Assembly (NCBI RefSeq): GCF_002803085.1
Contig: NZ_NNBJ01000004.1
Coordinates: 969-64,968 of the forward strand
Direction: 5' to 3'
Length of the DNA: 64,000 nucleotides
Origin: Streptomyces sp. CB01201
GTDB lineage: Bacteria; Actinomycetota; Actinomycetes; Streptomycetales; Streptomycetaceae
This document shows positions 52,048 to 60,489 of this stretch, piece by piece (positions within the stretch are counted from its first letter, which is position 1; each line of letters opens with the position of its first letter). The notes under the pieces were generated by a model. The model worked only from the letters and a program-made list of their open reading frames with translations. It ran no database searches and was not told the DNA's origin. The position numbers and the translations under genes are program-made.

Positions 52048-53139
52048 GTGCCTCGGGACACCTCCGCCACGCTCGCCTTCGTGGAGAGCCCGGTCCAGCT
52101 GCTCAACGTCCTGGAGTGGGCCCATTCGGCGGGCCCGCTGCTCGACGGCGTACCCGCACAGCAGCGTCCCGAGGCGCCCGACCTCTCCGGGCTGACCGTC
52201 GTGGTGCTCTCGCCGACCGACCCCATGTCGCGCGGCCAGCTGCGCCGGATGGCCGAGCTGGCCCGGGACGCCGGCACGAAGGTGCGCTGGGAGGAGGCCC
52301 GGGGCGGCCTCACGGCGCCGCTGCACACCATCGGCGGGCTCACCCCGATGCTGCGCAGGGCCGACCGGATCGTCATGGGCGACCCGTTCTCGCGCTACGT
52401 CCAGCTCCTGCTCACCGTCTCGCGCGCCCGTGACCTGGTGGTCGTGGACGACGGGACGGCCACCATGGAGTTCGTCTCCCAACTCGCCCGCGGCGAGCGC
52501 CTGGTGCGCTGGCACCGGCGGGGCAGCCGGGCCGGCATACGTGACCTCGTGTTCGCGCCGGTCTCCGCGGCGGCCCGCCGCCGGCTCACCCCGGCGCGGC
52601 GCCGCAGCGTGGAGGTGTTCAGCGCGATGCCCGTCGAGGCGCCCGAGGGCGTCACCGTCACCGCCAACACCTTCGGCTGGACGCGGGCGGGCTTCGGGCC
52701 GCCGCGCCTGACCAAGGGCGCCGACCTGGTGGGGACTTCACTGGTGGAGACCGGGGTCGTCGACCCGGAGAGCTACCTCGCCGCGGTCGAGCAGCTGGCC
52801 CGTACGCACGGGGTGACCCGCTACTTCGCGCACCGCAGGGAGTCCGCCGAGAAGCTGCACACCCTGCATGCCCGCACCGGCCTCGAAGTCGTACGGCCCG
52901 ATCTGCCGCTCGAACTCATCGCGCGCCGGGGCCCGGTGGGCCGCACGATCCTCAGCTTCCCCTCCACCGTGGTACACACCCTGCCGCTCGCGCTCGCGGG
53001 GACCGGGGTACGGGTCGTGGTCTGCGACATAGACCCCCGGTGGCTCACCGACAAGGCCTCGCCGCGCGCCCAGGGCTTCCTCGACGGTGTGACGGGGGCG
53101 GCGCGCCGGGCCCACGGCCTGGCCAGAGTGGCTGCCTAG
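52048..53139 (+). CDS. putative glycosyltransferase, GT52/sialyltransferase-like
   Basis: A 363-aa protein and last gene of the nonulosonate operon, 15 bp after neuB. It begins LAFVESPVQLLNVLEWAHSA, a strand-helix found at the start of GT52-like sialyltransferases; RADRIVMGDPFSRYVQLLL and the C-terminal TRYFAHRRESAEKLHTLH (HRRE motif) and SFPSTVVHTLPLALAGTGVR (SxxS, CMP-site like) agree with that family. No signal peptide. It may transfer the first nonulosonic acid to an acceptor. Start GTG 52048. The family assignment is moderate. Confidence 0.72.
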   Translation: MPRDTSATLAFVESPVQLLNVLEWAHSAGPLLDGVPAQQRPEAPDLSGLTVVVLSPTDPMSRGQLRRMAELARDAGTKVRWEEARGGLTAPLHTIGGLTPMLRRADRIVMGDPFSRYVQLLLTVSRARDLVVVDDGTATMEFVSQLARGERLVRWHRRGSRAGIRDLVFAPVSAAARRRLTPARRRSVEVFSAMPVEAPEGVTVTANTFGWTRAGFGPPRLTKGADLVGTSLVETGVVDPESYLAAVEQLARTHGVTRYFAHRRESAEKLHTLHARTGLEVVRPDLPLELIARRGPVGRTILSFPSTVVHTLPLALAGTGVRVVVCDIDPRWLTDKASPRAQGFLDGVTGAARRAHGLARVAA

Positions 53140-53351
53140 GGCGGGGCGGCGGATGTCGTCCGGCCCGGGGGAGGACGGCCGCTCCTACTCTGGGGGGAAC
53201 GTCCATGCCCGGACATCGGGCGGAAGGATGAAATAGTTTACCCAGTTGTCACGAACGGCATGCGCCGTGCGACCAGCTTTCTTTCCCCTATGCGGCTGAA
53301 CTTTTGTTGATCGCGCGTGAGTTGACCCTCCGAGAGGCCTACCCTCAACGA

Positions 53352-54590
53352 GTGAACCAGTTGATGTCCCGTGAGTCGTCCGAAGCCGATCTGCCCGGCG
53401 AAGCACCGCTGCCCGGCGAGCTGAGCGAGGCGCTGTTCGCCGAACTCGTCGCCTTCCGGCGGGACTTGCACATGCATCCCGAGCTCGGCAACCAGGAGTT
53501 CCGGACCACCGCCGCGATCAAGGCCCGCCTCGAAGCGGCCGGCCTCGAACCGCGGGTGCTCCCCTCCGGCACCGGCCTCATCTGCGACATCGGAACCTGG
53601 GACCATGAGCGTCCCGTGCTTGCGCTGCGCGCGGACATCGACGCGCTGCCCATCCCCGACGCCAAGGCGGGCGTGCCCTACCGCTCCACCGTGCCCGACC
53701 GCGCGCACGCCTGCGGCCACGACGTGCACACCACCACCGTCCTCGGCGCGGGCCTGGTCCTCGCCGAGCTGCACCGCCAGGGCCTGCTGCCCGCCCCCGT
53801 GCGGCTGCTCTTCCAGCCCGCCGAGGAGGTGCTGCCCGGGGGTGCGGCCGATGCCATCGCGGCCGGCTGCCTGGACGGCGTGGGCCGGATCATCGCGGTG
53901 CACTGCGACCCGCGCGTGGACGCCGGGCGCATCGGCCTGCGGCACGGCGCGATCACCTCCGCCTGCGACCGCCTGGAGGTCTCCCTGGACGGGCCCGGCG
54001 GCCACACCGCGCGCCCGCACCTGACGACCGACCTGGTGACCGCCGTCGCCCGGGTCGCCGCCGACGTGCCCGCGCTGCTCGCCCGCCGCATCGACGCCCG
54101 CGCGGGCCTCGCGCTGACCTGGGGCCGCATCGAGGCGGGCCACGCCTGCAACGTCATCCCGATGCACGCCGAGCTGGCCGGAACCGTGCGCTGCCTGGAG
54201 CTGGCGGCCTGGCGCGACGCGCCCGACCTGGTGCACGCCGCGATCGACGAGGTGGCCACCCTGCACGGGGCCAAATCGGAGATCAACTACGTCCGCGGAG
54301 TCCCCCCGGTCGTCAACGACCCGATCGTCACCGAGCTGCTCGCGGAGGCGATGACGGCCCGCCGCGGGGCGCACGCGGTGGAGGACACGGAGCAGTCGCT
54401 GGGTGGCGAGGACTTTTCCTGGTACCTGGAGCACGTACCCGGGGCGATGGCCCGCCTCGGGGTCCGCACTCCGGGCTCGAATGCCCGGCTCGACCTGCAT
54501 CGGGGTGATTTCGACGCGGACGAGGCCGCCATCAAGGTCGGGGTCGAACTCTTCACCGCCGCGGCGCTGCTCGATGGCAACCGCTCGTAA
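53352..54590 (+). CDS. M20-family amidohydrolase
   Basis: A 412-aa di-zinc amidohydrolase of the hippurate/IAA-amino-acid hydrolase type (M20D). Motifs: FRRDLHMHPELGNQEFRTTA, ALRADIDALPI, the metal ligands in HACGHDVHTTTVLGAG and FQPAEEVLPGGA, HCDPRVDAGRIGLRHGAITS, and the dimerisation segment DGPGGHTARPH. GTG 53352 is preferred over ATG 53364 because TACCCT ends 6 nt before the GTG (leaderless); the open frame starts earlier at 53304. It lies between the wall-polymer locus and the nucleoside regulon with no clear link to either. The substrate is unknown. Confidence 0.9.
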   Translation: MNQLMSRESSEADLPGEAPLPGELSEALFAELVAFRRDLHMHPELGNQEFRTTAAIKARLEAAGLEPRVLPSGTGLICDIGTWDHERPVLALRADIDALPIPDAKAGVPYRSTVPDRAHACGHDVHTTTVLGAGLVLAELHRQGLLPAPVRLLFQPAEEVLPGGAADAIAAGCLDGVGRIIAVHCDPRVDAGRIGLRHGAITSACDRLEVSLDGPGGHTARPHLTTDLVTAVARVAADVPALLARRIDARAGLALTWGRIEAGHACNVIPMHAELAGTVRCLELAAWRDAPDLVHAAIDEVATLHGAKSEINYVRGVPPVVNDPIVTELLAEAMTARRGAHAVEDTEQSLGGEDFSWYLEHVPGAMARLGVRTPGSNARLDLHRGDFDADEAAIKVGVELFTAAALLDGNRS

Positions 54591-54656
54591 CCGGACACTT
54601 CATCCTCTGTTCGCGGCGATTCGATAACGGCTTACGAACAGGGCTTTACGCGACAT

Positions 54657-54668
54657 CTACGCGCGTTA
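54657..54668. promoter_or_regulatory. operator-like site upstream of the BMP lipoprotein gene
   Basis: CTACGCGCGTTA is a 10/12 match to the perfect palindrome CTACGCGCGTAG found at 55886 and is placed 63 bp before the GTG of the lipoprotein gene. It is the weakest of three related sites in this region. Confidence 0.65.
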
Positions 54669-54730
54669 CGATCCGACGCGAAACCAGCGCCGGTAGGGGC
54701 GCCTCGGTTCAGGTTTGAAGGGACCTCCTC

Positions 54731-55795
54731 GTGCGCCGGGTATCCAAGATCGCTGCGGCAGGTATCGCCACCGCCGCGCTCGCGCTTTCCGCCACCGCCT
54801 GTGGCTCCACGTCCTCCCAGAAGGACTCGGGCAACTCCTCCTCGTCCGCCGCGGGCGGCAAGGGCGTCAAGATCGGTGTCGCGTACGACGTCGGCGGCCG
54901 TGGCGACCACTCGTTCAACGACTCCGCCGCGCGCGGCATCGACAAGGCCAAGGCCGAGTTCGGCGGTGACGTCAAGGAGCTGACCGCCAAGACCACCGAC
55001 ACCGAGGCCGACCGCGAGCAGCGGCTGACCGACCTCGCGGGTGCGGGCTACAACCCGGTCATCGGCATCGGCTACGCGTACGCGAACTCGATGAAGAAGG
55101 TCGCGGTCAAGTACCCGAACGTCACGTTCGGCATCGTCGACTCCGTCGTCGAGGGCCCCAAGAACATCGACAACATCGTCTTCACCGAGGAGCAGGGCTC
55201 CTACCTCGCGGGTGTCGCCGCGGCGCTGAAGACCAAGACGAACCACGTCGGCTTCATCGGCGGCGTCGACGTCCCGCTCATCAAGAAGTTCGAGGCGGGC
55301 TTCAACCAGGGCGTCAAGGACACCAAGCCCGACGTCAAGGTCGACAACCAGTACCTGTCGCACGGCTCGGACACGTCCGGCTTCGCCAGCCCCGACAAGG
55401 GCAAGGAAGCCGCCCAGGGCATGCTCGACAACGGCGCGGACGTCATCTACACCGCCGCCGGCTCCTCCGGCACCGGTGCGATCGAGGCCGTCGCGGGCAA
55501 GAAGGGCGCCTGGGCGATCGGGGTCGACTCCGACCAGTACCAGCAGGCCTCGCTCTCCAAGTACAAGAACTCGATCCTGACCTCGGTCGTCAAGAACGTC
55601 GACATCGGCGTCTACGACCTGATCAAGTCGATCAAGGACGGCAAGCCGCTGGTCGGCACCAACAGCTACCCGCTGGCCAAGGGCGGCGTTTCGCTCGCCA
55701 CCAGCGGTGGCTTCATCGACGACCTGAAGCCGCAGCTCGACGCGGCCCAGAAGAAGATCGTCGACGGCTCCATCAAGGTCAAGACGACCCCGTGA
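54731..55795 (+). CDS. BMP-family nucleoside-binding lipoprotein
   Basis: A 354-aa extracytoplasmic substrate-binding lipoprotein of the BMP/PnrA family, which binds purine or pyrimidine nucleosides. The N-terminus (VRRVSKIAAAGIATAALALS, then ATACGS) gives a lipidated Cys near residue 24, although the position -3 residue is Ala. Family blocks: GVAYDVGGRGDHSFNDSAAR, NPVIGIGYAYANSMKKVA, GIVDSVVEGPKNIDNIVF, EEQGSYLAGVAAALKT and DVIYTAAGSSGTGAIEA. AAGGGA precedes GTG 54731. It serves the ATPase and two permeases encoded downstream but is separated from them by a terminator and a second operator. Confidence 0.94.
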   Translation: MRRVSKIAAAGIATAALALSATACGSTSSQKDSGNSSSSAAGGKGVKIGVAYDVGGRGDHSFNDSAARGIDKAKAEFGGDVKELTAKTTDTEADREQRLTDLAGAGYNPVIGIGYAYANSMKKVAVKYPNVTFGIVDSVVEGPKNIDNIVFTEEQGSYLAGVAAALKTKTNHVGFIGGVDVPLIKKFEAGFNQGVKDTKPDVKVDNQYLSHGSDTSGFASPDKGKEAAQGMLDNGADVIYTAAGSSGTGAIEAVAGKKGAWAIGVDSDQYQQASLSKYKNSILTSVVKNVDIGVYDLIKSIKDGKPLVGTNSYPLAKGGVSLATSGGFIDDLKPQLDAAQKKIVDGSIKVKTTP

Positions 55796-55830
55796 CCCGG
55801 GACGGTCACTGACCGTCTCCCGTTGCATCC

Positions 55831-55868
55831 GGCCCGGTGAAGCAGGGACCGCCCTGCCTCACCGGGCC
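55831..55868 (+). terminator. intercistronic hairpin after the BMP gene
   Basis: GGCCCGGTGA at 55831-55840 and GCAGGG at 55842-55847 pair with CCCTGC and TCACCGGGCC, giving a 16-bp stem with one A-C mismatch and a 4-nt loop. A smaller GACGGTC hairpin precedes it. It should end most transcripts of the lipoprotein gene. Confidence 0.78.
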
Positions 55869-55885
55869 ATAACGAAGTGTCAACT

Positions 55886-55897
55886 CTACGCGCGTAG
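55886..55897. promoter_or_regulatory. palindromic operator upstream of the nucleoside ABC operon
   Basis: CTACGCGCGTAG is a perfect 12-bp palindrome placed just after the lipoprotein terminator. Closely related sites precede the lipoprotein gene (54657) and deoA (60434), so a common repressor is likely. Confidence 0.8.
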
Positions 55898-55951
55898 GCC
55901 GGAGTTGGCGCGCCAGGAGTGTGCTGAACTACTAGGCCGGGCGTCCGGCCG

Positions 55952-57589
55952 GTGGCCCAGTGCGCTTCCAGGCTTCCCCGGAAGCTTCCCGCCCCCCGCT
56001 CCTGCCCACGAGGAGAGTGCGCCATCAACGCGTCCAGCCCTCCCGCCGTCGAACTGCGCGGCATCACCAAACGATTCCCCGGTGTCGTCGCCAACAAGGA
56101 CATCGACATCACCGTCCGCAAGGGCACCGTGCACGCGCTGTGCGGTGAGAACGGCGCCGGCAAGTCGACCCTGATGAAGATCCTCTACGGCATGCAGAAG
56201 CCGGACGAGGGCACCATCACCATCGACGGCGCCCAGGCCTCCTTCTCCAGCCCGGCCGACGCCATCGCGCTCGGCATCGGCATGGTCCACCAGCACTTCA
56301 TGCTGGCCGACAACCTGACCGTCCTGGAGAACGTCGTCCTCGGCGGCGAGAAGCTGTACGGCATCGGCTCCAGGGCCCGCAACAAGATCAAGGAGATCTC
56401 GGACGCGTACGGCCTCGGGGTCCGCCCGGACGCCCTCGTCGAGGACCTCGGGGTCGCCGACCGCCAGCGCGTGGAGATCCTCAAGGTCCTCTACCGCGGC
56501 GCGCGCACCCTCATCCTCGACGAGCCGACCGCGGTCCTGGTCCCGCAGGAGGTCGAGGCGCTCTTCGACAACCTGCGCGAGCTCAAGGCCGAGGGCCTGA
56601 CCGTCATCTTCATCTCGCACAAGCTCGGCGAGGTCCTCTCGGTCGCCGACGAGATCACGGTGATCCGGCGCGGCACCACCGTCGGCACCGCCGACCCCCG
56701 CAGCACCACCACCAAGCAGCTCGCCGAGCTGATGGTGGGCAGCGAGCTGCCCTCGCCCGAGACCCGCGAGTCGACCGTCACCACGGTCCCGATGCTCAAG
56801 GTCGACGGCCTGCGGCTGGCCGCCACCGACCCCGACGGGGTGGTGCGCGAGGTGCTGTCCTCGGTGTCCTTCACCATCCACAAGGGCGAGGTGCTCGGCA
56901 TCGCCGGCGTCGAGGGCAACGGCCAGGCCGAGCTCGTCGAGGCCATCATGGGCATGCGCATCCCCGACGGCGGTGTCATCACGCTCGACACCACCGACAT
57001 CTCCACGGCCCCCACGCGCAAGCGCCGCGAGGACGGCATCGGCTACATCCCCGAGGACCGCCACCGCCACGGCCTGCTCCTGGAGGCCCCCCTCTGGGAG
57101 AACCGGATCCTCGGCCACGTCACCGAGAAGCCCAACTCCAAGGGCGCCCTCCTCGACAACAAGGCCGCGCGCAAGGACACCGAGCGGATCGTGCGCGAGT
57201 ACGACGTGCGCACCCCCGGCATCGAGGTCACCGCGGCGTCCCTGTCCGGCGGCAACCAGCAGAAGCTGATCGTCGGCCGCGAGATGAGCCACAACCCCAA
57301 GCTGCTGATCGCCGCGCACCCCACCCGGGGCGTGGACGTCGGCGCCCAGGCGCAGATCTGGGACCAGATCCGCGAGGCCCGCCGCGAGGGCCTTGCCGTA
57401 CTCCTGATCTCCGCCGACCTGGACGAGCTGATCGGCCTGTCCGACGCCCTGCGGGTGATGTACCGGGGCCGTCTGGTCGCCGACGCCGACCCCGCCACGA
57501 TCACCCCCGAGGAACTGGGTTCCGCCATGACCGGTGCCGCCACCGGCCACCTGGAGCACCAGGAGAACACTGGGGGAGAGGACCGATGA
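55952..57589 (+). CDS. nucleoside ABC transporter ATPase (two nucleotide-binding domains)
   Basis: An ATPase of the RbsA/YufO type with two fused domains. The first has Walker A GENGAGKST, the Q-loop MVHQHFM, LILDEPTA and ISHKLGE; the second has the family's degenerate Walker A (GVEGNGQAE), the signature LSGGNQQK and AAHPTRGVDVGA. It powers nucleoside import with the permeases that follow. The only ordinary in-frame start is GTG 55952, which has no Shine-Dalgarno sequence. AGGAGAG at 56011 instead lies 8 nt before an in-frame ATC (56024), where similarity begins, so the true start may be a rare AUC. The coordinates given use the canonical start. Confidence 0.92.
   Translation: MAQCASRLPRKLPAPRSCPRGECAINASSPPAVELRGITKRFPGVVANKDIDITVRKGTVHALCGENGAGKSTLMKILYGMQKPDEGTITIDGAQASFSSPADAIALGIGMVHQHFMLADNLTVLENVVLGGEKLYGIGSRARNKIKEISDAYGLGVRPDALVEDLGVADRQRVEILKVLYRGARTLILDEPTAVLVPQEVEALFDNLRELKAEGLTVIFISHKLGEVLSVADEITVIRRGTTVGTADPRSTTTKQLAELMVGSELPSPETRESTVTTVPMLKVDGLRLAATDPDGVVREVLSSVSFTIHKGEVLGIAGVEGNGQAELVEAIMGMRIPDGGVITLDTTDISTAPTRKRREDGIGYIPEDRHRHGLLLEAPLWENRILGHVTEKPNSKGALLDNKAARKDTERIVREYDVRTPGIEVTAASLSGGNQQKLIVGREMSHNPKLLIAAHPTRGVDVGAQAQIWDQIREARREGLAVLLISADLDELIGLSDALRVMYRGRLVADADPATITPEELGSAMTGAATGHLEHQENTGGEDR
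56011..56017 (+). promoter_or_regulatory. strong ribosome binding site ahead of an ATC codon
   Basis: AGGAGAG lies 6-8 nt before ATC AAC GCG (56024 onward), in frame with the ABC ATPase. No ATG, GTG or TTG occurs in frame between GTG 55952 and the conserved start of the protein, so this site points to initiation at AUC. Confidence 0.6.
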
Positions 57590-58710
57590 AGAAGCTCACC
57601 TCCCGCATCGACAAGGAGAAGCTGCTCCTCGCGGTCGCGGCCCCCGTGCTCGCGCTCGTCGCGGCCCTTGTCGTCACCGCGCTGATCATCCTCGCCACCG
57701 GCAAGAACCCGTTCCCGGCCTTCAACGACATGCTGTCGTACGGCTCGGCGAGCGACAGCCAGGTCTACATCCTCAACAAGGCGACGACGTACTACCTGGC
57801 GGGCATCGCGGTGGCCATCGGCTTCCGGATGAACCTGTTCAACATCGGCGTCGACGGCCAGTACCGCCTGGCCGCGTTCCTCGCCGCGGTGGTCGGCGGC
57901 GCGCTGAGCCTGCCCGGCATCGTGCAGATCCCGATCATCATCGTCGTCGCCATGCTGGTCGGCGCGATGTGGTCGGCGGTCGCGGGCATCCTCAAGGTCA
58001 CCCGGGGCGTCAGCGAGGTCATCTCGACCATCATGCTGAACGCCATCGCGACCGCGATCATCGCCTATCTGCTCCAGCCCGACCGGCTCGGCCAGCTCGA
58101 CGAGGCGGGCACGCTCGTCTCGACCAAGCCGCTGCCCACGTCGTCCTGGTTCTTCACCATGGACATGGGCCCGGCCGGCCAGCTGTGGGGCTTCATCGTC
58201 GTCGCGGTGCTCGTCGGCGTCGCGTACTGGTTCACGCTCGGCCGCACCCGCTTCGGCTTCGACCTGCGGGCGGTCGGCCAGTCCGAGTCCGCGGCCGCGG
58301 CCAGCGGTGCCAACGTCAAGAAGATGATCGTCACCAGCATGATCATCTCGGGTGCGGTGGCCGGTCTGGTCGGCATGCCGACGTTGCTCAACGACAGCCA
58401 CCAGTTCGACAACAGCTTCCCGCTCGGGCTCGGCTTCACCGGCATCGCCATCGCCCTGCTCGGCCGCAACCACCCGGTGGGCGTCGCGCTCGCCGCGCTG
58501 CTCTGGGGCTACCTGGAGCGCACCACCGGCCACTTCGAAGTGATCGGTTACGACAAGGAGATCCTCGGCGTGATTCAGGGCGTCATCGTCCTGTGCGTCG
58601 TGATCGCCTACGAACTCGTCCGCCGTTACGGCCTCAAGCGCCAGCAGCAGCGCGTCGGCGCCGAGCTCGCGGCCCAGGCCGCCAAGACCGAGACGGAGGT
58701 GACGGCATGA
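57586..58710 (+). CDS. nucleoside ABC transporter permease 1
   Basis: A 374-aa integral membrane permease (BPD_transp_2 type) with about ten helices. Typical features: TTYYLAGIAVAIGFRMNLFN, IGVDGQYRLAAFLAAVVGGA and VSEVISTIMLNAIATAIIAY, with the EAA-like loop RAVGQSESAAAASGANVKKM. ATG 57586 overlaps the ATPase stop by 4 bp (ATGA), implying coupling. With permease 2 it forms the membrane channel for nucleosides delivered by the BMP lipoprotein. Confidence 0.94.
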   Translation: MKKLTSRIDKEKLLLAVAAPVLALVAALVVTALIILATGKNPFPAFNDMLSYGSASDSQVYILNKATTYYLAGIAVAIGFRMNLFNIGVDGQYRLAAFLAAVVGGALSLPGIVQIPIIIVVAMLVGAMWSAVAGILKVTRGVSEVISTIMLNAIATAIIAYLLQPDRLGQLDEAGTLVSTKPLPTSSWFFTMDMGPAGQLWGFIVVAVLVGVAYWFTLGRTRFGFDLRAVGQSESAAAASGANVKKMIVTSMIISGAVAGLVGMPTLLNDSHQFDNSFPLGLGFTGIAIALLGRNHPVGVALAALLWGYLERTTGHFEVIGYDKEILGVIQGVIVLCVVIAYELVRRYGLKRQQQRVGAELAAQAAKTETEVTA

Positions 58711-59996
58711 GCGTCACGACCGAAACGACCACGACCCCACCGCCTCCGGCCGGGGTCAAGCGGGGCAACGCCAAGCGCAAGTTCTCCCTCGCGCAGGTCC
58801 TGATGATCATCGCGGGCGCGCTGATCCTCGTCTCCGCCGTACGCATCATCACCGGCGCCAACCAGCTCACCAGCGAGGGCCAGATCAGTGCCGCGCTCGG
58901 CCTCGCGGTGCCCATCGGGCTCGCGGGCCTGGCGGGCCTGTGGTCCGAGCGGGCCGGCGTGGTCAACATCGGCCTCGAAGGCATGATGATCCTCGGCACC
59001 TTCGGGGCCGGCTGGGTCGGCTGGCAGACCAGCCCCTGGCTCGGGCTGCTCGCGGGCATCGGCTTCGGTGTGCTCGGCGGACTGATCCACGCGGTCGCCA
59101 CCATCACCTTCGGCGTCGACCACATCGTCTCCGGTGTCGCGGTCAACCTGCTCGCGCTCGGCGTGACGCAGTACCTGGCCAAGCTGTTCTTCAACGGCGG
59201 CGAGGCCCAGGTCAAGGGCGGCAACCCCAAGCAGTCGCCGCCCGCGGACGCGCTGCCCAGCTTCTCCGTCCCGGGTCTGTCCTCCGGTCTTGAGTCGCTC
59301 CAGAACCACCACTGGTTCCTGATCTCCGACCTCGCGGGCATCGTCGGCGGCCTGGTCACCGAGGTCTCCTGGGTCACCGTCATCGCCGTCGCGCTGTTCG
59401 TCGGCACCTGGTGGCTGCTGTGGAGGACGGCCTTCGGCCTGCGCCTGCGCTCCTGCGGCGAGAACCCGATCGCGGCCGAGTCGCTCGGCGTCAACGTGTA
59501 CTCCTACAAGTACGCGGCGGTCGCCGTCTCCGGCGGACTCGCCGGTCTCGGTGGCGCGTTCCTCGCCCTGGTCACCTCGCACATCTACCTGGAGGGCCAG
59601 ACCGGCGGCCGCGGTTACATCGGCCTCGCCGCGATGATCTTCGGCAACTGGCGTCCGGGCGGACTCGCCATGGGCGCGGGCCTGTTCGGCTTCTCCGACG
59701 CGCTCCAGCTGCGCAACGGCGGTCCGACCGTGCACGCCCTGCTGCTCCTGCTCGTCGTGCTGCTCGCGGCGCTCGCGGGCTGGAAGCTGTACAAGAAGGC
59801 CACGCTGCAAGCCGCGATCAGCGCGGTGATGGCCGTGCTGATCCTGGTCTGGTACCTGCTGACCGACGACGTGCCCGGCGACTTCGTCGGCGCGACCCCG
59901 TACGTCGTGACGCTGCTCGTCCTGTCGCTCTCCGCCCAGCGTCTGCGGATGCCCAAGGCGGACGGCATGCGCTACCGGAAGGGCCAGGGCAAGTGA
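58707..59996 (+). CDS. nucleoside ABC transporter permease 2
   Basis: A 429-aa permease of the same superfamily. Conserved parts: AALGLAVPIGLAGLAGLWSE, RAGVVNIGLEGMMILGTFGA, HIVSGVAVNLLALGVTQYLA and LRSCGENPIAAESLGVNVYS. The C-terminus carries extra helices (LILVWYLLTDDVPGD). The ATG overlaps the permease 1 stop by 4 bp and has GGAGG 5-6 nt upstream; its stop overlaps the cdd start, so cytidine deaminase is translationally linked to uptake. Confidence 0.94.
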   Translation: MSVTTETTTTPPPPAGVKRGNAKRKFSLAQVLMIIAGALILVSAVRIITGANQLTSEGQISAALGLAVPIGLAGLAGLWSERAGVVNIGLEGMMILGTFGAGWVGWQTSPWLGLLAGIGFGVLGGLIHAVATITFGVDHIVSGVAVNLLALGVTQYLAKLFFNGGEAQVKGGNPKQSPPADALPSFSVPGLSSGLESLQNHHWFLISDLAGIVGGLVTEVSWVTVIAVALFVGTWWLLWRTAFGLRLRSCGENPIAAESLGVNVYSYKYAAVAVSGGLAGLGGAFLALVTSHIYLEGQTGGRGYIGLAAMIFGNWRPGGLAMGAGLFGFSDALQLRNGGPTVHALLLLLVVLLAALAGWKLYKKATLQAAISAVMAVLILVWYLLTDDVPGDFVGATPYVVTLLVLSLSAQRLRMPKADGMRYRKGQGK

Positions 59997-60385
59997 CGCC
60001 GGCGCCCGACTGGGACGCCCTGCGCACGGCCGCGCGCGAGGCCATGTCCCGCGCATACGCGCCGTACTCGGGCTACTCGGTCGGGGCCGCGGCCCTGGTC
60101 GACGACGGGCGCACCGTCACCGGCTGCAACGTCGAGAACGCCTCGTACGGCATCGGCCTGTGCGCCGAGTGCGGTCTCGTCTCGGCGCTCCAGCTGTCCG
60201 GCGGCGGCCGGCTGACGCACTTCACCTGCGTCGACGGGCACGGCGACGTGCTGGTTCCGTGCGGCCGGTGCCGTCAGCTGCTCTTCGAATTCGGCGGCCC
60301 CGAGCTCCTGTTGGAGACCCCGAAGGGCATCCTGACGCTGGCCGAGATGCTGCCCCAGGCCTTCGGCCCGGACCACCTGAAGTAA
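59993..60385 (+). CDS. cdd: cytidine deaminase
   Basis: A 130-aa zinc enzyme deaminating cytidine and deoxycytidine. The catalytic motifs are GLCAECGLVSAL (the zinc Cys and catalytic Glu of CAE) and LVPCGRCRQLLFEF (PCxxC); NVENASYGIG is also conserved. The GTG at 59993 overlaps the permease stop (GTGA). Its co-location with a nucleoside transporter and thymidine phosphorylase shows a salvage pathway. A hairpin follows the stop. Confidence 0.95.
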   Translation: MTPAPDWDALRTAAREAMSRAYAPYSGYSVGAAALVDDGRTVTGCNVENASYGIGLCAECGLVSALQLSGGGRLTHFTCVDGHGDVLVPCGRCRQLLFEFGGPELLLETPKGILTLAEMLPQAFGPDHLK

Positions 60386-60389
60386 CCCG

Positions 60390-60420
60390 GCGGCCCCCGC
60401 ACAGCCCGTGCGGGGGCCGC
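60390..60420 (+). terminator. intrinsic terminator after cdd
   Basis: A perfect 13-bp inverted repeat (GCGGCCCCCGCAC and its complement) with a 5-nt loop lies 4 bp beyond the cdd stop, followed by a weakly T-rich tail. It precedes the deoA operator. Confidence 0.82.
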
Positions 60421-60433
60421 TCCTTCAACTCCC

Positions 60434-60449
60434 CTCTATGCGCGTAGAG
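60434..60449. promoter_or_regulatory. palindromic operator upstream of deoA
   Basis: CTCTATGCGCGTAGAG is a 16-bp inverted repeat with one mismatched pair and contains an 11/12 match to CTACGCGCGTAG. It is 40 bp before the deoA ATG, so the deoA promoter should fall under the same regulator as the transporter. Confidence 0.8.
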
Positions 60450-60489
60450 TCGCGTACGTACCAACGTGCACCAAGCCGGAAGGAATGCC

